DNA of 64,000 nt from contig NZ_JBLFEP010000003.1 in the NCBI RefSeq assembly GCF_047345415.1, positions 434,001 to 498,000 of the forward strand. The letters run 5' to 3'. Origin of the DNA: Maribacter_C sp947494565 (GTDB taxonomy: Bacteria; Bacteroidota; Bacteroidia; Flavobacteriales; Flavobacteriaceae). Position numbers and translations under genes: made by a program. The notes under the pieces are model-generated. The model ran no database searches. It was given only the letters and a program-made list of their open reading frames with translations, and had not been told where the DNA came from. Shown here one piece after another: positions 7,905 to 17,274 of the stretch. Numbering within the stretch: position 1 is the stretch's first letter; every line of letters begins with the position of its first letter.

Positions 7905-9491
7905 ATGAACACACCTGAAATACCTGCAGCTTACCAAATCACTGAAACCATCGATCAACGACAGTATTTGGTCGACGGAACACTCAAAGAATGGTCGGGT
8001 AAAACAGCGGAAGTCTATTCGACGATTTCGGTTACGGAAAGCTACGCCCCCACCTTTTTGGGCAGCGCCCCTGATATGGGCGAAACGGAAGCATTGGAGG
8101 CATTGGAAGCCGCTGTTCGGGCCTACGGAAAAGGTCAAGGCGCTTGGCCCACCATGCGTGTCAGGGACCGGATTTCCTGTATGGAGCGTTTTGTCGAGAA
8201 AATGAAGACCAAACGCGAAGAAGTGGTCAAACTGCTCATGTGGGAAATCGGGAAAACATTGCCCGATTCCGAAAAGGAGTTCGATCGTACCGTCGAATAC
8301 ATCAATGATACCATAGAGAACTATAAGAACCTAGATCGAGACTCCGCCAAATTCCAAAAGAAATCGGAGGTGTTGGCACATATTAGAAGAGGTCCGCTCG
8401 GGGTCGTACTCTGTTTAGGGCCCTATAACTATCCACTAAACGAAACCTTTTGTTTGCTGATACCTGCCATATTAATGGGCAATACGGCCGTTTTTAAACC
8501 CGCGAAGATCGGGGTATTGCTGATAACCCCTTTATTAGAGGCCTTTCAAGAAAGTTTTCCCAAAGGGGTAGTCAATGTTGTATTCGGGCGAGGCAGGGCC
8601 ATTGCAGGGCCGATTATGAAGACCGGTAAAGTGGATGTACTCGCGCTAATCGGTCATAGTTCCTCTGCAAACGCTTTACAGGAACAGCATCCGAAGAGCA
8701 ACCGCCTGCGGCTCGTATTGGGACTTGAAGCTAAAAATCCTGCCATTGTGCTACCGGATGCCGATTTGGATTTGACGATCGATGAATGTCTGGCGGGCAC
8801 CCTTTCCTTTAACGGACAACGGTGTACGGCCTTAAAAGTGGTTTATGTACATGAAGAAATCGTGGAGGAGTTCAACGAACGTTTTAGCGCAGCAGTAGAC
8901 AAACTTCCGTTTGGCAACCCCTGGGAGAAAGGCGTGAAGCTCACCCCTTTGCCCGAAGCCGGAAAGCCAGCCTATATTCAAGAATTATTGGACGACGCCA
9001 TTGAAAAAGGAGCCAAGGTGCTGAATGAAAAAGGCGGGCAACATTTTGATAATTACATCTGGCCTGCTGTGGTCTATCCAGTAACCAAGGATATGCGAGT
9101 CTATCAAGAAGAGCAATTTGGGCCGATTATTCCCATTTTGGCTTTCAACGATATTGAACAACCATTGGATGATATGGCCGAGAGTAATTATGGACAACAA
9201 GTGAGCCTGTTCGGTAAGGATGTCTATACCCTAGCTCCCTTGATCGACACCCTGGCCAACTTGGTTTGCCGTGTCAATCTGAATAGCTCGTGTCAACGTG
9301 GTCCGGATGTGTATCCGTTTACTGGCAGAAAAGATTCGGCTGTGGCGACGTTAAGTGTTCATGATGCCCTGCGGTCCTTTTCGATTCGAACTTTTGTGGC
9401 TTCAAAAGACAATGCGCTCAACAATGAGATTCTTGAGAAATTGTTGGAGACACGGCTGTCCAATTTTGTGAGCACGGATTATATTCTTTAA
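7905..9491 (+). CDS. gapN: NADP-dependent glyceraldehyde-3-phosphate dehydrogenase (non-phosphorylating, GapN-type)
   Basis: A 528-aa aldehyde dehydrogenase superfamily enzyme. The catalytic core is visible: GLEAKNPAIVLPDADLD (general base Glu), FNGQRCTALK (catalytic Cys) and the C-terminal NSSCQRGPDVYPFTGRKDS segment, which is typical of plant-type GapN. Family role: irreversible oxidation of glyceraldehyde 3-phosphate to 3-phosphoglycerate with NADPH production, bypassing ATP formation. The start at 7905 (MNTPEIPAAY) is preferred because an upstream in-frame ATG at 7806 would read through the ilvC terminator. Convergent with the glycosidase-like gene, 8 bases apart. Other aldehyde substrates are possible. 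Confidence 0.85.
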   Translation: MNTPEIPAAYQITETIDQRQYLVDGTLKEWSGKTAEVYSTISVTESYAPTFLGSAPDMGETEALEALEAAVRAYGKGQGAWPTMRVRDRISCMERFVEKMKTKREEVVKLLMWEIGKTLPDSEKEFDRTVEYINDTIENYKNLDRDSAKFQKKSEVLAHIRRGPLGVVLCLGPYNYPLNETFCLLIPAILMGNTAVFKPAKIGVLLITPLLEAFQESFPKGVVNVVFGRGRAIAGPIMKTGKVDVLALIGHSSSANALQEQHPKSNRLRLVLGLEAKNPAIVLPDADLDLTIDECLAGTLSFNGQRCTALKVVYVHEEIVEEFNERFSAAVDKLPFGNPWEKGVKLTPLPEAGKPAYIQELLDDAIEKGAKVLNEKGGQHFDNYIWPAVVYPVTKDMRVYQEEQFGPIIPILAFNDIEQPLDDMAESNYGQQVSLFGKDVYTLAPLIDTLANLVCRVNLNSSCQRGPDVYPFTGRKDSAVATLSVHDALRSFSIRTFVASKDNALNNEILEKLLETRLSNFVSTDYIL

Positions 9492-9499
9492 AACATTTT

Positions 9500-10558
9500 T
9501 TAATCGCTGGAAACCTGTTTTGAGGTTGCCAAGGCGATGACCCGTCCTTGGTTGCCGACCGCATTGTAGAAGTGGTAGACGATACCGTTCCATTTGATGA
9601 CCCATGGCTTGTGTGCATATTCCCTATCGTAATCCTTCGATGGCGCGATTAGGTCTGGTCCGGTCCAATCTGTCCAGTTGATCAGGTCATACGAACAAGC
9701 AAAACGTTCAAAAGCTCCAGGTTTCCAAAAGGCACCAAAATAGAACATTACGTACACATCATTGATTTTGGTAATTTGAGCATCCCCGCAAATACCTTTT
9801 TTACGCGTGATTACGGGATCTTCACCATAGCGTTTCCAATTTAACATATCATCTGAGACAGCCATACCTATACTTTCAAAATCCCCATCTCCTTTCGCAT
9901 TGTAGAACATCACGAAGGGGCTGCCCGTATGTGAGAGCGTGTCTTTAATGACGAGACTCTTGTAGATGGTTTTGTTTTCGAACCAACGGGCATCTTCATC
10001 ATTCGGTGAAAGCACTGGCGCCTGTTTCGTCTTCCATAGCTGCACCTGCGTCAGGTCGTCGGTCTGTGCCAGACCAATTTTCAAGACACCCTTTTCATAT
10101 CCGCTGCTATTGCCGCCCAAATAGGTCATCCAATACGAATCTTTGTAGTTTTCAACGCCATAATCCCCTCCCCAATCATACTGGACTAAAGAGACATAAC
10201 CTGCCTTTTGATTGGCATCCCAAGTGTTTTGGGTAAACGATAAAAGTTTGCCTTTTGATTCCCATTGGAGCAAATCCGGACTTTGCGCTAGCCAAGTCTC
10301 ATAGCCTTGCCCGTCAAAAACAATATAGGTCATGTGCCATTGGCCATCTTTTCGGAAAATAGTTGGGGAGTCGATCAATTTGGTGGTATCAGGGTGCTGA
10401 AAAACTACCCCGTATTTATATGGGGTTTTGATGGTATCGTAGATGTCCTCCATAGTGGAAGGTGAAACAAGCTTTAGACTCCTGCTCTTTTGCCCACCAC
10501 AGGCGTAGAGGATAAGAATACCTGTCAACAGAACCGAAAATATGCCGAGTGTCCTCAT
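9500..10558 (-). CDS. Beta-propeller glycoside hydrolase-like lipoprotein
   Basis: A 352-aa exported lipoprotein. The N-terminus (MRTLGIFSVLLTGILILYACGG) is a signal peptide with lipobox Cys. The rest shows repeated blades of the GH43/GH32/GH117-like five-bladed propeller fold: LIDSPTIFRKDGQWHMTYIVF, SPDLLQWESKG, GSPFVMFYNAKGDGDF, SDDMLNWKRYG and SYDLINWTDW. Acidic residues in the first and middle blades fit the catalytic arrangement of such glycosidases. The start is ATG 10558, which overlaps the sulfatase stop by 4 bases (ATGA); a longer frame runs upstream into the sulfatase. Coupled to the sulfatase, it probably cleaves a sulfated oligosaccharide after or before desulfation. CAZy family and substrate are not assignable from sequence reading alone. 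Confidence 0.72.
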   Translation of the reverse strand: MRTLGIFSVLLTGILILYACGGQKSRSLKLVSPSTMEDIYDTIKTPYKYGVVFQHPDTTKLIDSPTIFRKDGQWHMTYIVFDGQGYETWLAQSPDLLQWESKGKLLSFTQNTWDANQKAGYVSLVQYDWGGDYGVENYKDSYWMTYLGGNSSGYEKGVLKIGLAQTDDLTQVQLWKTKQAPVLSPNDEDARWFENKTIYKSLVIKDTLSHTGSPFVMFYNAKGDGDFESIGMAVSDDMLNWKRYGEDPVITRKKGICGDAQITKINDVYVMFYFGAFWKPGAFERFACSYDLINWTDWTGPDLIAPSKDYDREYAHKPWVIKWNGIVYHFYNAVGNQGRVIALATSKQVSSD

Positions 10559-12246
10559 TCGACCAATTCTTTTGTTGTCCAGTTGCGTACACCCACTTTT
10601 TTTGCCCAATCCTGCCATAGCTGTTCCATTTCCTTTACTTTTTCGGGCATTTGAAGTGATAGGTCTTTGGTTTCGGTTCGGTCGGAGTTCATATCATATA
10701 GTTCCCAGGCATATTCGCTCTGCTCATTCCATTTTGAAACCAGTTTGTAGTTCCCGGACCGGACGGCCTTGTTGCCTTCATGTTCCCAAAAGAGCGTGCG
10801 TTCTTGCAACGGCTTTTTTTCAAAAGAAGGTGCCAAAGAGATGCCCTCCATGGGCACAATTGAATTCGTATGATAGTTTTTTGGATAGTTGGCATTGGCC
10901 ACATCCACGCAGGTGGCCATAATATCGATGAGATGTCCGGGTTGGTTTCGGAATTCATTTTTTGAGGCAATACCTTTAGGCCAGTGTACGATTAAGGGAG
11001 TGGCGATGCCCCCTTCGTGAACCCAGTGTTTGTACATCCGAAACGGAATATTGCTCGCGTTGGCCCAAGGTTTTCCATAGCCGAGATAGGTGTCGGCAGT
11101 TCCGGGTTGAAGGCCTATTCCAGATAGTACGGGTTTTCCGTCCCGTGTGTATTTAGGAACCATTTGGGTCTGTAGTTCATCGTCGCCCATGGGTCGAATC
11201 GAATCCATTGATACGTCCTTGTGATTTGGCTCGATTTGCGCACGAAAACCAAATTCTTCCGCACAACCGCCATTGTCCTGTAGAAAGAAGACCAAGGTAT
11301 TTTCCTGAAGTCCCTTGGCTTCCAAAGCACTCATGATACGCCCGATGCCTTGATCCATATTATCGACCATGGCCGCGTAGACTTCCATGAGCGAGCTGTA
11401 CCAATCTTGATGTGGTGTTTCCTCCCAATCGGGTATGCCATCCTTTTCAGGTAACGGCCATTCAGGTCTTAGTAGCCCTAAGTCTAGCATCTGAGTGTAC
11501 TTTTCCACTCGCATCACATCCCAGCCCGAATCAAATTTCCCTTTATATTTTGCAATGTCCGTTGGTTTTGCGTGCATCGGCCAGTGCGCCGCGGTATACG
11601 GCACATAGAGAAAAAATGGAGTATCTGGCTCGTTATTTTCAATAAAGGAGACGGCATTGTCCGAGATCGCATCGGTATAATAGAAATCTTTTGATGGTGC
11701 TATGAAATCATTGTCGCGTGTCAGTGAATTGGGGTCATAAAAACTTCCCGCTCCGTGAATGGTACCAAAGAATCGATCAAACCCGCGTTGCAAGGGCCAA
11801 TTTTCCTTAGAGGGATGCGCTTCATTGGGCTTATATGGAGTCACGTGCCATTTTCCGGACATATACGTTGCATAACCGGCTTGTCGTAAAACTTCGGCAA
11901 TCGTTACGGCTTTTGCGCTCAAATCGCCATTATAAATATCATTTCCATGATCATTGACCATATGGCCGATTCCCGCTTGATGCGGATAAACACCAGTTAA
12001 CAAGGCCGCCCGCGAAGGACAACAGCGAGCAGTATTATAAAATTGGGTATAGCGTAAGCCGTTTTCGGCCAAACCATCCAACACAGGGGTTTCGATGACC
12101 CCTCCAAAGCATCCGATATCCGAATATCCCATGTCGTCGGACATGATCAAGACAATATTGGGACGCTCGTCCTTGGAAGCGGGTGCTCCACAACCAACTA
12201 ACAATAATGCGATCCATCCGAAATAAAAATACTTCCATTTTGACAT
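10555..12246 (-). CDS. Arylsulfatase-type (S1 family) sulfatase lipoprotein
   Basis: A 563-aa formylglycine-dependent sulfatase. The N-terminus has a lipobox (LLLVGC, Cys19), so it is probably anchored to an outer or periplasmic membrane face. PNIVLIMSDDMGYSD near residue 29 supplies metal-binding Asp residues. The modification motif is C75-C-P-S-R followed by AALLTG, with Cys75 expected to become formylglycine; SGKWH and an LQDNGG segment complete the active site. The WVHEGGIATPLI motif is typical of the AtsA-like subgroup (probably S1_4). The sulfatase-modifying enzyme is not in the window. Divergently arranged from the serine hydrolase, it overlaps the downstream glycosidase-like gene by ATGA. 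The substrate is likely an algal sulfated sugar (inference). Confidence 0.92.
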   Translation of the reverse strand: MSKWKYFYFGWIALLLVGCGAPASKDERPNIVLIMSDDMGYSDIGCFGGVIETPVLDGLAENGLRYTQFYNTARCCPSRAALLTGVYPHQAGIGHMVNDHGNDIYNGDLSAKAVTIAEVLRQAGYATYMSGKWHVTPYKPNEAHPSKENWPLQRGFDRFFGTIHGAGSFYDPNSLTRDNDFIAPSKDFYYTDAISDNAVSFIENNEPDTPFFLYVPYTAAHWPMHAKPTDIAKYKGKFDSGWDVMRVEKYTQMLDLGLLRPEWPLPEKDGIPDWEETPHQDWYSSLMEVYAAMVDNMDQGIGRIMSALEAKGLQENTLVFFLQDNGGCAEEFGFRAQIEPNHKDVSMDSIRPMGDDELQTQMVPKYTRDGKPVLSGIGLQPGTADTYLGYGKPWANASNIPFRMYKHWVHEGGIATPLIVHWPKGIASKNEFRNQPGHLIDIMATCVDVANANYPKNYHTNSIVPMEGISLAPSFEKKPLQERTLFWEHEGNKAVRSGNYKLVSKWNEQSEYAWELYDMNSDRTETKDLSLQMPEKVKEMEQLWQDWAKKVGVRNWTTKELVE

Positions 12247-12543
12247 CAGTAGCGGCTTATGGGTTATCTAGATTTTGAAGTTAACTGATTTCAGAGAAAA
12301 TTCGACCTTGGTTTCGTAAAAAGAACAGGCAGATTCAAGACTTAGAACTAGACCATAGTCCGTGACTCCATAAGTACTACCTCATACAAACACTTTTAGA
12401 TCAATTTCTCTGTTTCAGATGCTTTAGAGGTTTATTCTTACTGTTTCTTCATGGCTTTTCGCCAAAACGGAAAACAGATGGATGGCCCTGAGGTATTTTT
12501 AACGTAAAACATGCATGTCTTAGGTTTTCTTTGGCAAGAATTG

Positions 12544-12575
12544 TTTCCGGTTTTGACAAAACTTGGTTAAGTTTG
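12544..12575 (+). promoter_or_regulatory. Possible promoter in the 434-base divergent gap (12247-12680)
   Basis: TAAGTTTG at 12568-12575 matches TAnnTTTG exactly. TTTC at 12544-12547, 20 bases upstream, is one base from the -33 TTTG. This would drive the serine hydrolase from about 100 bases upstream of its GTG. I saw no gene, repeat or clear hairpin elsewhere in the gap and no clear promoter for the divergent sulfatase. Confidence 0.4.
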
Positions 12576-12680
12576 AATGTCCCCCATGGCATGTTTTGTA
12601 TACTAAAACAGTCCTTTTTTCAGTTATGGATATACCAGATGCGGCTTGGTCCGTATCATACCAAACCTTAAACTTGACCT

Positions 12681-13949
12681 GTGAGTAAATTAAAATTCTT
12701 GGTTGGCGGTGTTGTAGTCATCGCAGCCTTGTTTACGGTATTGGCACTTAATGTGCTGAAGAGCGAATCTGCACGCGAGGCAAAAGACATCGGCGTAGAA
12801 GTGATGACCACACGTATTTCGGTCTCCAAAAAAGAAATCAAATTATATAGATCACGTCAAGAAAGGCTTCAAAAAGCCTTGGCAGGATATTTTAAAAAAG
12901 CGATACAATCAGGAACCATGGTAGGTGCCGGGGTTAGTATCGTAAAAGGTGATTCCATTTTGATTTCCGAGGGGTATGGCAAGCGAAGCATTGGAGGCGC
13001 TGCCGGGGTCGATGGAGAAACCGTATTTCGGCTAGGTTCCCTTTCAAAGGGATTCGGTGGGGTCTTGATGGCAGATCTAAAACAAGAGGGGCAATTGGAC
13101 TTCAATGACAAGGTAGTCGAATACCTGCCCGAGTTCAAATTTGGGGATGAACAACATACCCAAAAAGTAAAGCTATCCCATATTTTATCGCATACGTCAG
13201 GAACACCCTATCACAGCTTTACCAATTTGGTAGAGGCCGGACTTTCCGTAGAAAAAATTGCATCACGTTTCAATGAAGTAAAGCCGATAAGTGAACCGGG
13301 GCAAATGTACAGTTATCAAAATGCCATGTTTTCCTTAAGTCAGGAAGTAGTGCGGCGGGCGACAGGTAAAGATGTCAAGACCCTCTTGCGCAAACGCTTT
13401 TTCGAGCCGCTGGGAATGTCTTCCATATCGATGGACCATAGTACACTACTGGAGAGCGACAATGTGGCCATGCCGCATTCCAAAAGGCGAAAGGGATGGA
13501 GAAGTTTACCTCTACGGGATCGATATTACAACGCAGTCGTCGCAGGTGGAATCAACGCAAGCTCCCTCGATATGGCCAAATGGATGCGCTTCTTGTTGGG
13601 GCATCGGCCCGAGGTGATGCCAAAAGATGCGATACAAGATGTCTTTGAACCTTTTGTCGCCTTGAACTACAATAACAAGTACTACCAACGTTGGCAGGGT
13701 CATGTACAGTCCTCTTATGGGTTTGGATGGCGCATACATGAGTTTCAGCAATCGGATTCCCCTAAAAAAACGACCGTTTGGCACCATGGTGGCAGTGTGA
13801 ACAACTACCGAAACGAAATCGCCCTTTTTCCTGATACCGATCTGGGTATTTGTGTGCTTTTGAATGGGAATTCAAAATTGGCCCGAAACGTGATTCCGGA
13901 TTTGTATAGGATTGTCAAAGATATCCAAGATCAATTCCCTGCAGAATAG
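12681..13949 (+). CDS. Serine hydrolase (class C beta-lactamase / penicillin-binding protein fold)
   Basis: A 422-aa protein anchored by one N-terminal membrane segment (residues about 5-25) and otherwise periplasmic. Catalytic motifs of the family are present: S120-L-S-K123 (SxxK), Y-Q-N in MYSYQNAMF (YxN) and HHGG in VWHHGGSVNNY (HxG). Such proteins include D-aminopeptidases, esterases and peptidoglycan enzymes, so the substrate is open. The start is GTG at 12681; there is no in-frame ATG before the membrane segment. It lies between the sulfatase and the GH4 operon, but a 117-base gap with its own promoter separates it from GH4, so a role in sugar use is only suggested by position. Confidence 0.8.
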   Translation: MSKLKFLVGGVVVIAALFTVLALNVLKSESAREAKDIGVEVMTTRISVSKKEIKLYRSRQERLQKALAGYFKKAIQSGTMVGAGVSIVKGDSILISEGYGKRSIGGAAGVDGETVFRLGSLSKGFGGVLMADLKQEGQLDFNDKVVEYLPEFKFGDEQHTQKVKLSHILSHTSGTPYHSFTNLVEAGLSVEKIASRFNEVKPISEPGQMYSYQNAMFSLSQEVVRRATGKDVKTLLRKRFFEPLGMSSISMDHSTLLESDNVAMPHSKRRKGWRSLPLRDRYYNAVVAGGINASSLDMAKWMRFLLGHRPEVMPKDAIQDVFEPFVALNYNNKYYQRWQGHVQSSYGFGWRIHEFQQSDSPKKTTVWHHGGSVNNYRNEIALFPDTDLGICVLLNGNSKLARNVIPDLYRIVKDIQDQFPAE

Positions 13950-14006
13950 CCAGGTATCTTCAATTAAATAGACCCCTTTGAGTTTCAAGACACTAAGGTG
14001 TGGCAA

Positions 14007-14038
14007 TTTGTTTCTGGTGTAAAATCCTTCTATATTTA
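14007..14038 (+). promoter_or_regulatory. Promoter of the GH4 operon
   Basis: TTTG at 14007-14010, a spacer of 20 bases, then TATATTTA at 14031-14038, one base from the -7 consensus TAnnTTTG. Spacing and sequence fit the Bacteroidota housekeeping promoter. The predicted transcript would start near 14044, 23 bases before the GH4 ATG. Confidence 0.55.
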
Positions 14039-14066
14039 GCAATCACTAGCTATCAAAAGAAAATAC

Positions 14067-15440
14067 ATGGTCAAAATAGCCTATATCGGTGCAGGCAGCT
14101 TGCAATTCGGACCGATAATCGTGCAAGACATTTTAATGAGCACGACACTATGTAAGAATGGTTTGGAGATTCATCTCATGGATATCGAGAAAAACCATTT
14201 GGACCATGTGGTCAAACATGGCGAATATGTCAATGAGAAGCTGAAGCGCCAAGCCCATATTATTGCTACTACAGACAGGGATGAAGCCATTAAAGGAGCT
14301 GATTTTGTTATTTGTGCTCTTGAAAAAGACCGAAATGTCTATTGGGCGCAGGATTTTCATATTCCCAGAAAGTATGGTTTCAAACAAGTTTACGGCGAAA
14401 ATGGGGGAGTTGGCTCGCTCTTTCATGCACTGCGAAATATAAAGGTGATTATGGATTTGGCCCGCAGCATGGAAAGGTTATGCCCAAATGCGATGCTTTT
14501 GAACTTCTCCAATCCGGAACATAAAATATGTGAGGCGGTAACACGATTGACCACAATACAAACTGTGGGCCTATGCCATGGTGTTTTTATGGGGCGTGAA
14601 CAGTTATCCGAATTATTACAGGTTCCCCTAGATGAATTACAAACCAAAGCATGTGGTATGAATCACTTCACATGGTTTCAAGAGATTAAGCATAAATCTA
14701 CAGGTGAGGATTTGTACCCGAAATTACGAGCTGTCGAACAAGAAGGCGATTGGTTGGCGAAATGGCATGAATTGGCCTTGGGCAGAATTCTGTTTCGCAG
14801 ATTCGGACAGTGGCCTTCACCCGCTTCCAATCATTATGGGGAATATATTCGTTGGGCAGAAGAATTTGTGATTCCGCAATTGCAATTTTTCTATGACCCT
14901 TCGGATGGTCATCCTTGGGAAAACAATCAAATTCCGGAAGGCGTGTATACCGTTGATCGGGTGGATTATGAACGGAAATGGACCAAAGACTGGACTAAGA
15001 AATTACTACCGGTAGGAAGTACGGAAGAACTGCAACTACAGAACGAAGATGGTAGCTTTAAGAGTTCTGGTGAGATAGCCACGCAAATTATGGAATCGGT
15101 TATTAGTAATGAAAGGCAATGGCTTGAAGCGGTCAATGTACCGAATAAAGGAGCTATTCCGAATCTACCCGATAATTTAGTGGTGGAGCTTCCGGCTTAT
15201 TGCGATACTGACGGAATTCAGCCTGTTGCGATGCAGCCGATACCCGAAGGTATAGCGGCAACAATTCGCTTGCATGCCAGTATTCATCAACTTCTGGTAG
15301 AGGCCTATGATGAACAATCAAAGGATAAATTGTTGCAAGCTATTCTTATTGAACCTACGGTAGACTCTTATCGAAATGCCATTGATATGTGCAATGAAAT
15401 GTTGACCTTGCAAAAAGAGGTATTACCTCCGCTCCATTAA
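14067..15440 (+). CDS. Glycoside hydrolase family 4 enzyme
   Basis: A 457-aa GH4 enzyme. GH4 enzymes use NAD+ and a divalent metal to oxidise C3 transiently and cleave alpha- or beta-glycosides by elimination. Visible: the NAD loop IGAGSLQFG (residues 7-15), NFSNPEH near 147-152, His171 in LCHGVF, and the Cys196/His200 metal ligands in ACGMNHFTW. Classical GH4 members act on 6-phospho-glycosides or on uronides/galactosides. No PTS or sugar kinase lies nearby, so an unphosphorylated substrate is more likely here. First gene of an operon with symporter, isomerase, SDR and dehydrogenase; 37 bases to the symporter. Confidence 0.88.
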   Translation: MVKIAYIGAGSLQFGPIIVQDILMSTTLCKNGLEIHLMDIEKNHLDHVVKHGEYVNEKLKRQAHIIATTDRDEAIKGADFVICALEKDRNVYWAQDFHIPRKYGFKQVYGENGGVGSLFHALRNIKVIMDLARSMERLCPNAMLLNFSNPEHKICEAVTRLTTIQTVGLCHGVFMGREQLSELLQVPLDELQTKACGMNHFTWFQEIKHKSTGEDLYPKLRAVEQEGDWLAKWHELALGRILFRRFGQWPSPASNHYGEYIRWAEEFVIPQLQFFYDPSDGHPWENNQIPEGVYTVDRVDYERKWTKDWTKKLLPVGSTEELQLQNEDGSFKSSGEIATQIMESVISNERQWLEAVNVPNKGAIPNLPDNLVVELPAYCDTDGIQPVAMQPIPEGIAATIRLHASIHQLLVEAYDEQSKDKLLQAILIEPTVDSYRNAIDMCNEMLTLQKEVLPPLH

Positions 15441-15477
15441 ATGCATAGAGATCTCCAACTCCAAAAACTAGCTGCCT

Positions 15478-17274
15478 ATGGGACTTGAATTCCTAGATTG
15501 GGCCGTGATTTTTGCATACCTGCTATTGGCAATAGGTCTCGCCTTTTTTGTCGTAAAGCACAAATCGAAGAACATAACGGATTTTTTTGTAGCAGGTCGC
15601 AATTTGCCTTGGTGGCTTTTGGGAACTTCAATTGCTGCGACCTGGTTTGCCACAGATGCTCCGTTGGCGGTCACTGCCTTAGTTCGCAGTAAAGGTATTT
15701 ATGGCAATTGGCTATGGTGGTATTTGGGCGCAGGTATTATGATGATGGTATTCTTTTATGCCAAATATTGGCGTAGAGCTGAGATTTTGACTGATGCCGA
15801 AATGATCGAACTGCGCTACAGTGGTAAATCGGCTTCCGTGCTTCGAGGGTTTACGGCCGCTTTTTTCGGAGTTTTCAAAAACTGCATTTCCATGGGATGG
15901 GTGATTCTCGCCATGCTCAAATTTTCGAATATTATGCTAGGCTGGAGTGCTGAATTCGCTCTCGGTATTACCTTGACGTTTGCCTTAGTGCACACACTGA
16001 CTTCAGGCATTAAAGGTGTGGTGATTTTAGATATGCTGCATTTTTCCGCAGGCGTCATTAGTACGATGATACTTGCAGTTTTGGTACTTATTCAAGTCGG
16101 GGGGCCAACGGCACTGGCTACTCAAATTGCCGCAAGATCCGATGCGCCGGCGGGTGTGTTGGACATGTTTCCCGATTTGTCCCATATCGGGGCTACCGAG
16201 ATGATCGCTTTTGTATGCCTTATTGGTGTACTATGGTTGGGGCAAGCACAGGGCGATGGCTATATTGTACAACGCTTATTTTCTGCCCGTACCGAAAAAC
16301 ATGCGATCAAAGCTTCACTTTGGTTTGCGGTGGCAGGTGTCGTGATCTTGACATGGCCATGGATTGTGGTCGGTCTTGGTTCCATTGTTATTTTACCCAT
16401 TTCAGAGGCTTCGGAAGCACTTTTGGCCGACCCTGAATTAGCCTATCCAATGATGATCAATGCGGTCTTGCCCGTCGGCCTCAAGGGACTTTTAGTCGCA
16501 GCCTTTATGGCTGCTTTTATGAGTACCATTGATACGCATTTGTGTTGGGGCGGGTCGTATATGGTAAATGATATTTACAAACGGTTTATGAATACAAAAG
16601 GAGATGACCGCCATTATTTATTGGTGTCTCGAGTGAGTATTGTACTGTTATTGTTGCTTTCGGCCATCGCTGCATGGCAAATGGATAGTATTGCAGGCGC
16701 ATGGATATATATCATTGAAATTGTGTCCGGTATTGCCATTATATTGATGCTTCGTTGGTTTTGGTGGCGTATCAATGCTTGGTCCGAAATTGCAAGTATG
16801 GTCTCGGCTCTGGTGCTGGCCAACGGGTTTTTATGGGTGAAATGGATGCATAGCTTTGGGTGGATCAATGACAAGGCCTTGACCGTGGTCAATGGATGGT
16901 ATCAAGATGACGTGGCTCTAATCAGGGCCACGGTCATTCTTTTACTGTGTACGGTTATTAGTTTGGTGGTCACCTTCGTTACGAAACCGGTGGACAACGA
17001 AAAGCTACTTGCTTTTTATATCAAAGTTCGTCCAAAAGGATGGTGGAAGCCTATAGCCGAACAAGTTCCCGAGCTCGTGGATAAAAGTAGCTCACGGGAT
17101 TCTTGGTTGGGTTTTGTCTTTGGCGTAATATTTTTAAATAGTATTTTATTTAGTGTAGGTCATTTGGTATTAGGTAGTTATAGTATTGCACTGGTATTGA
17201 TACTTGTGGGTATAGTATGTGGCTGGATTACCCTGAAATTAGTGGAATCGGCTAAAACAAAAGAGGTCTCATGA
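15478..17274 (+). CDS. Sodium/solute symporter (SSS family)
   Basis: A 598-aa inner-membrane transporter with about 14 hydrophobic segments. The family core is visible in the N-terminal third: DFFVAGRNLPWWLLGTSIAATWFATD, then TDAEMIELRYSG. SSS proteins import sugars, amino acids or other small solutes with Na+. Within this operon it is the likely uptake route for the sugar handled by GH4 and the isomerase. The final TGA overlaps the next ATG (ATGA, 17271-17274), indicating translational coupling. Length and C-terminal helix pair are normal for sugar-type SSS members. Confidence 0.9.
   Translation: MGLEFLDWAVIFAYLLLAIGLAFFVVKHKSKNITDFFVAGRNLPWWLLGTSIAATWFATDAPLAVTALVRSKGIYGNWLWWYLGAGIMMMVFFYAKYWRRAEILTDAEMIELRYSGKSASVLRGFTAAFFGVFKNCISMGWVILAMLKFSNIMLGWSAEFALGITLTFALVHTLTSGIKGVVILDMLHFSAGVISTMILAVLVLIQVGGPTALATQIAARSDAPAGVLDMFPDLSHIGATEMIAFVCLIGVLWLGQAQGDGYIVQRLFSARTEKHAIKASLWFAVAGVVILTWPWIVVGLGSIVILPISEASEALLADPELAYPMMINAVLPVGLKGLLVAAFMAAFMSTIDTHLCWGGSYMVNDIYKRFMNTKGDDRHYLLVSRVSIVLLLLLSAIAAWQMDSIAGAWIYIIEIVSGIAIILMLRWFWWRINAWSEIASMVSALVLANGFLWVKWMHSFGWINDKALTVVNGWYQDDVALIRATVILLLCTVISLVVTFVTKPVDNEKLLAFYIKVRPKGWWKPIAEQVPELVDKSSSRDSWLGFVFGVIFLNSILFSVGHLVLGSYSIALVLILVGIVCGWITLKLVESAKTKEVS

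Noticed and set aside
10542..10922. Plus-strand frame antisense to the sulfatase
   Set aside because: It is fully contained in a well-supported sulfatase/glycosidase-like pair on the other strand and has no family features.
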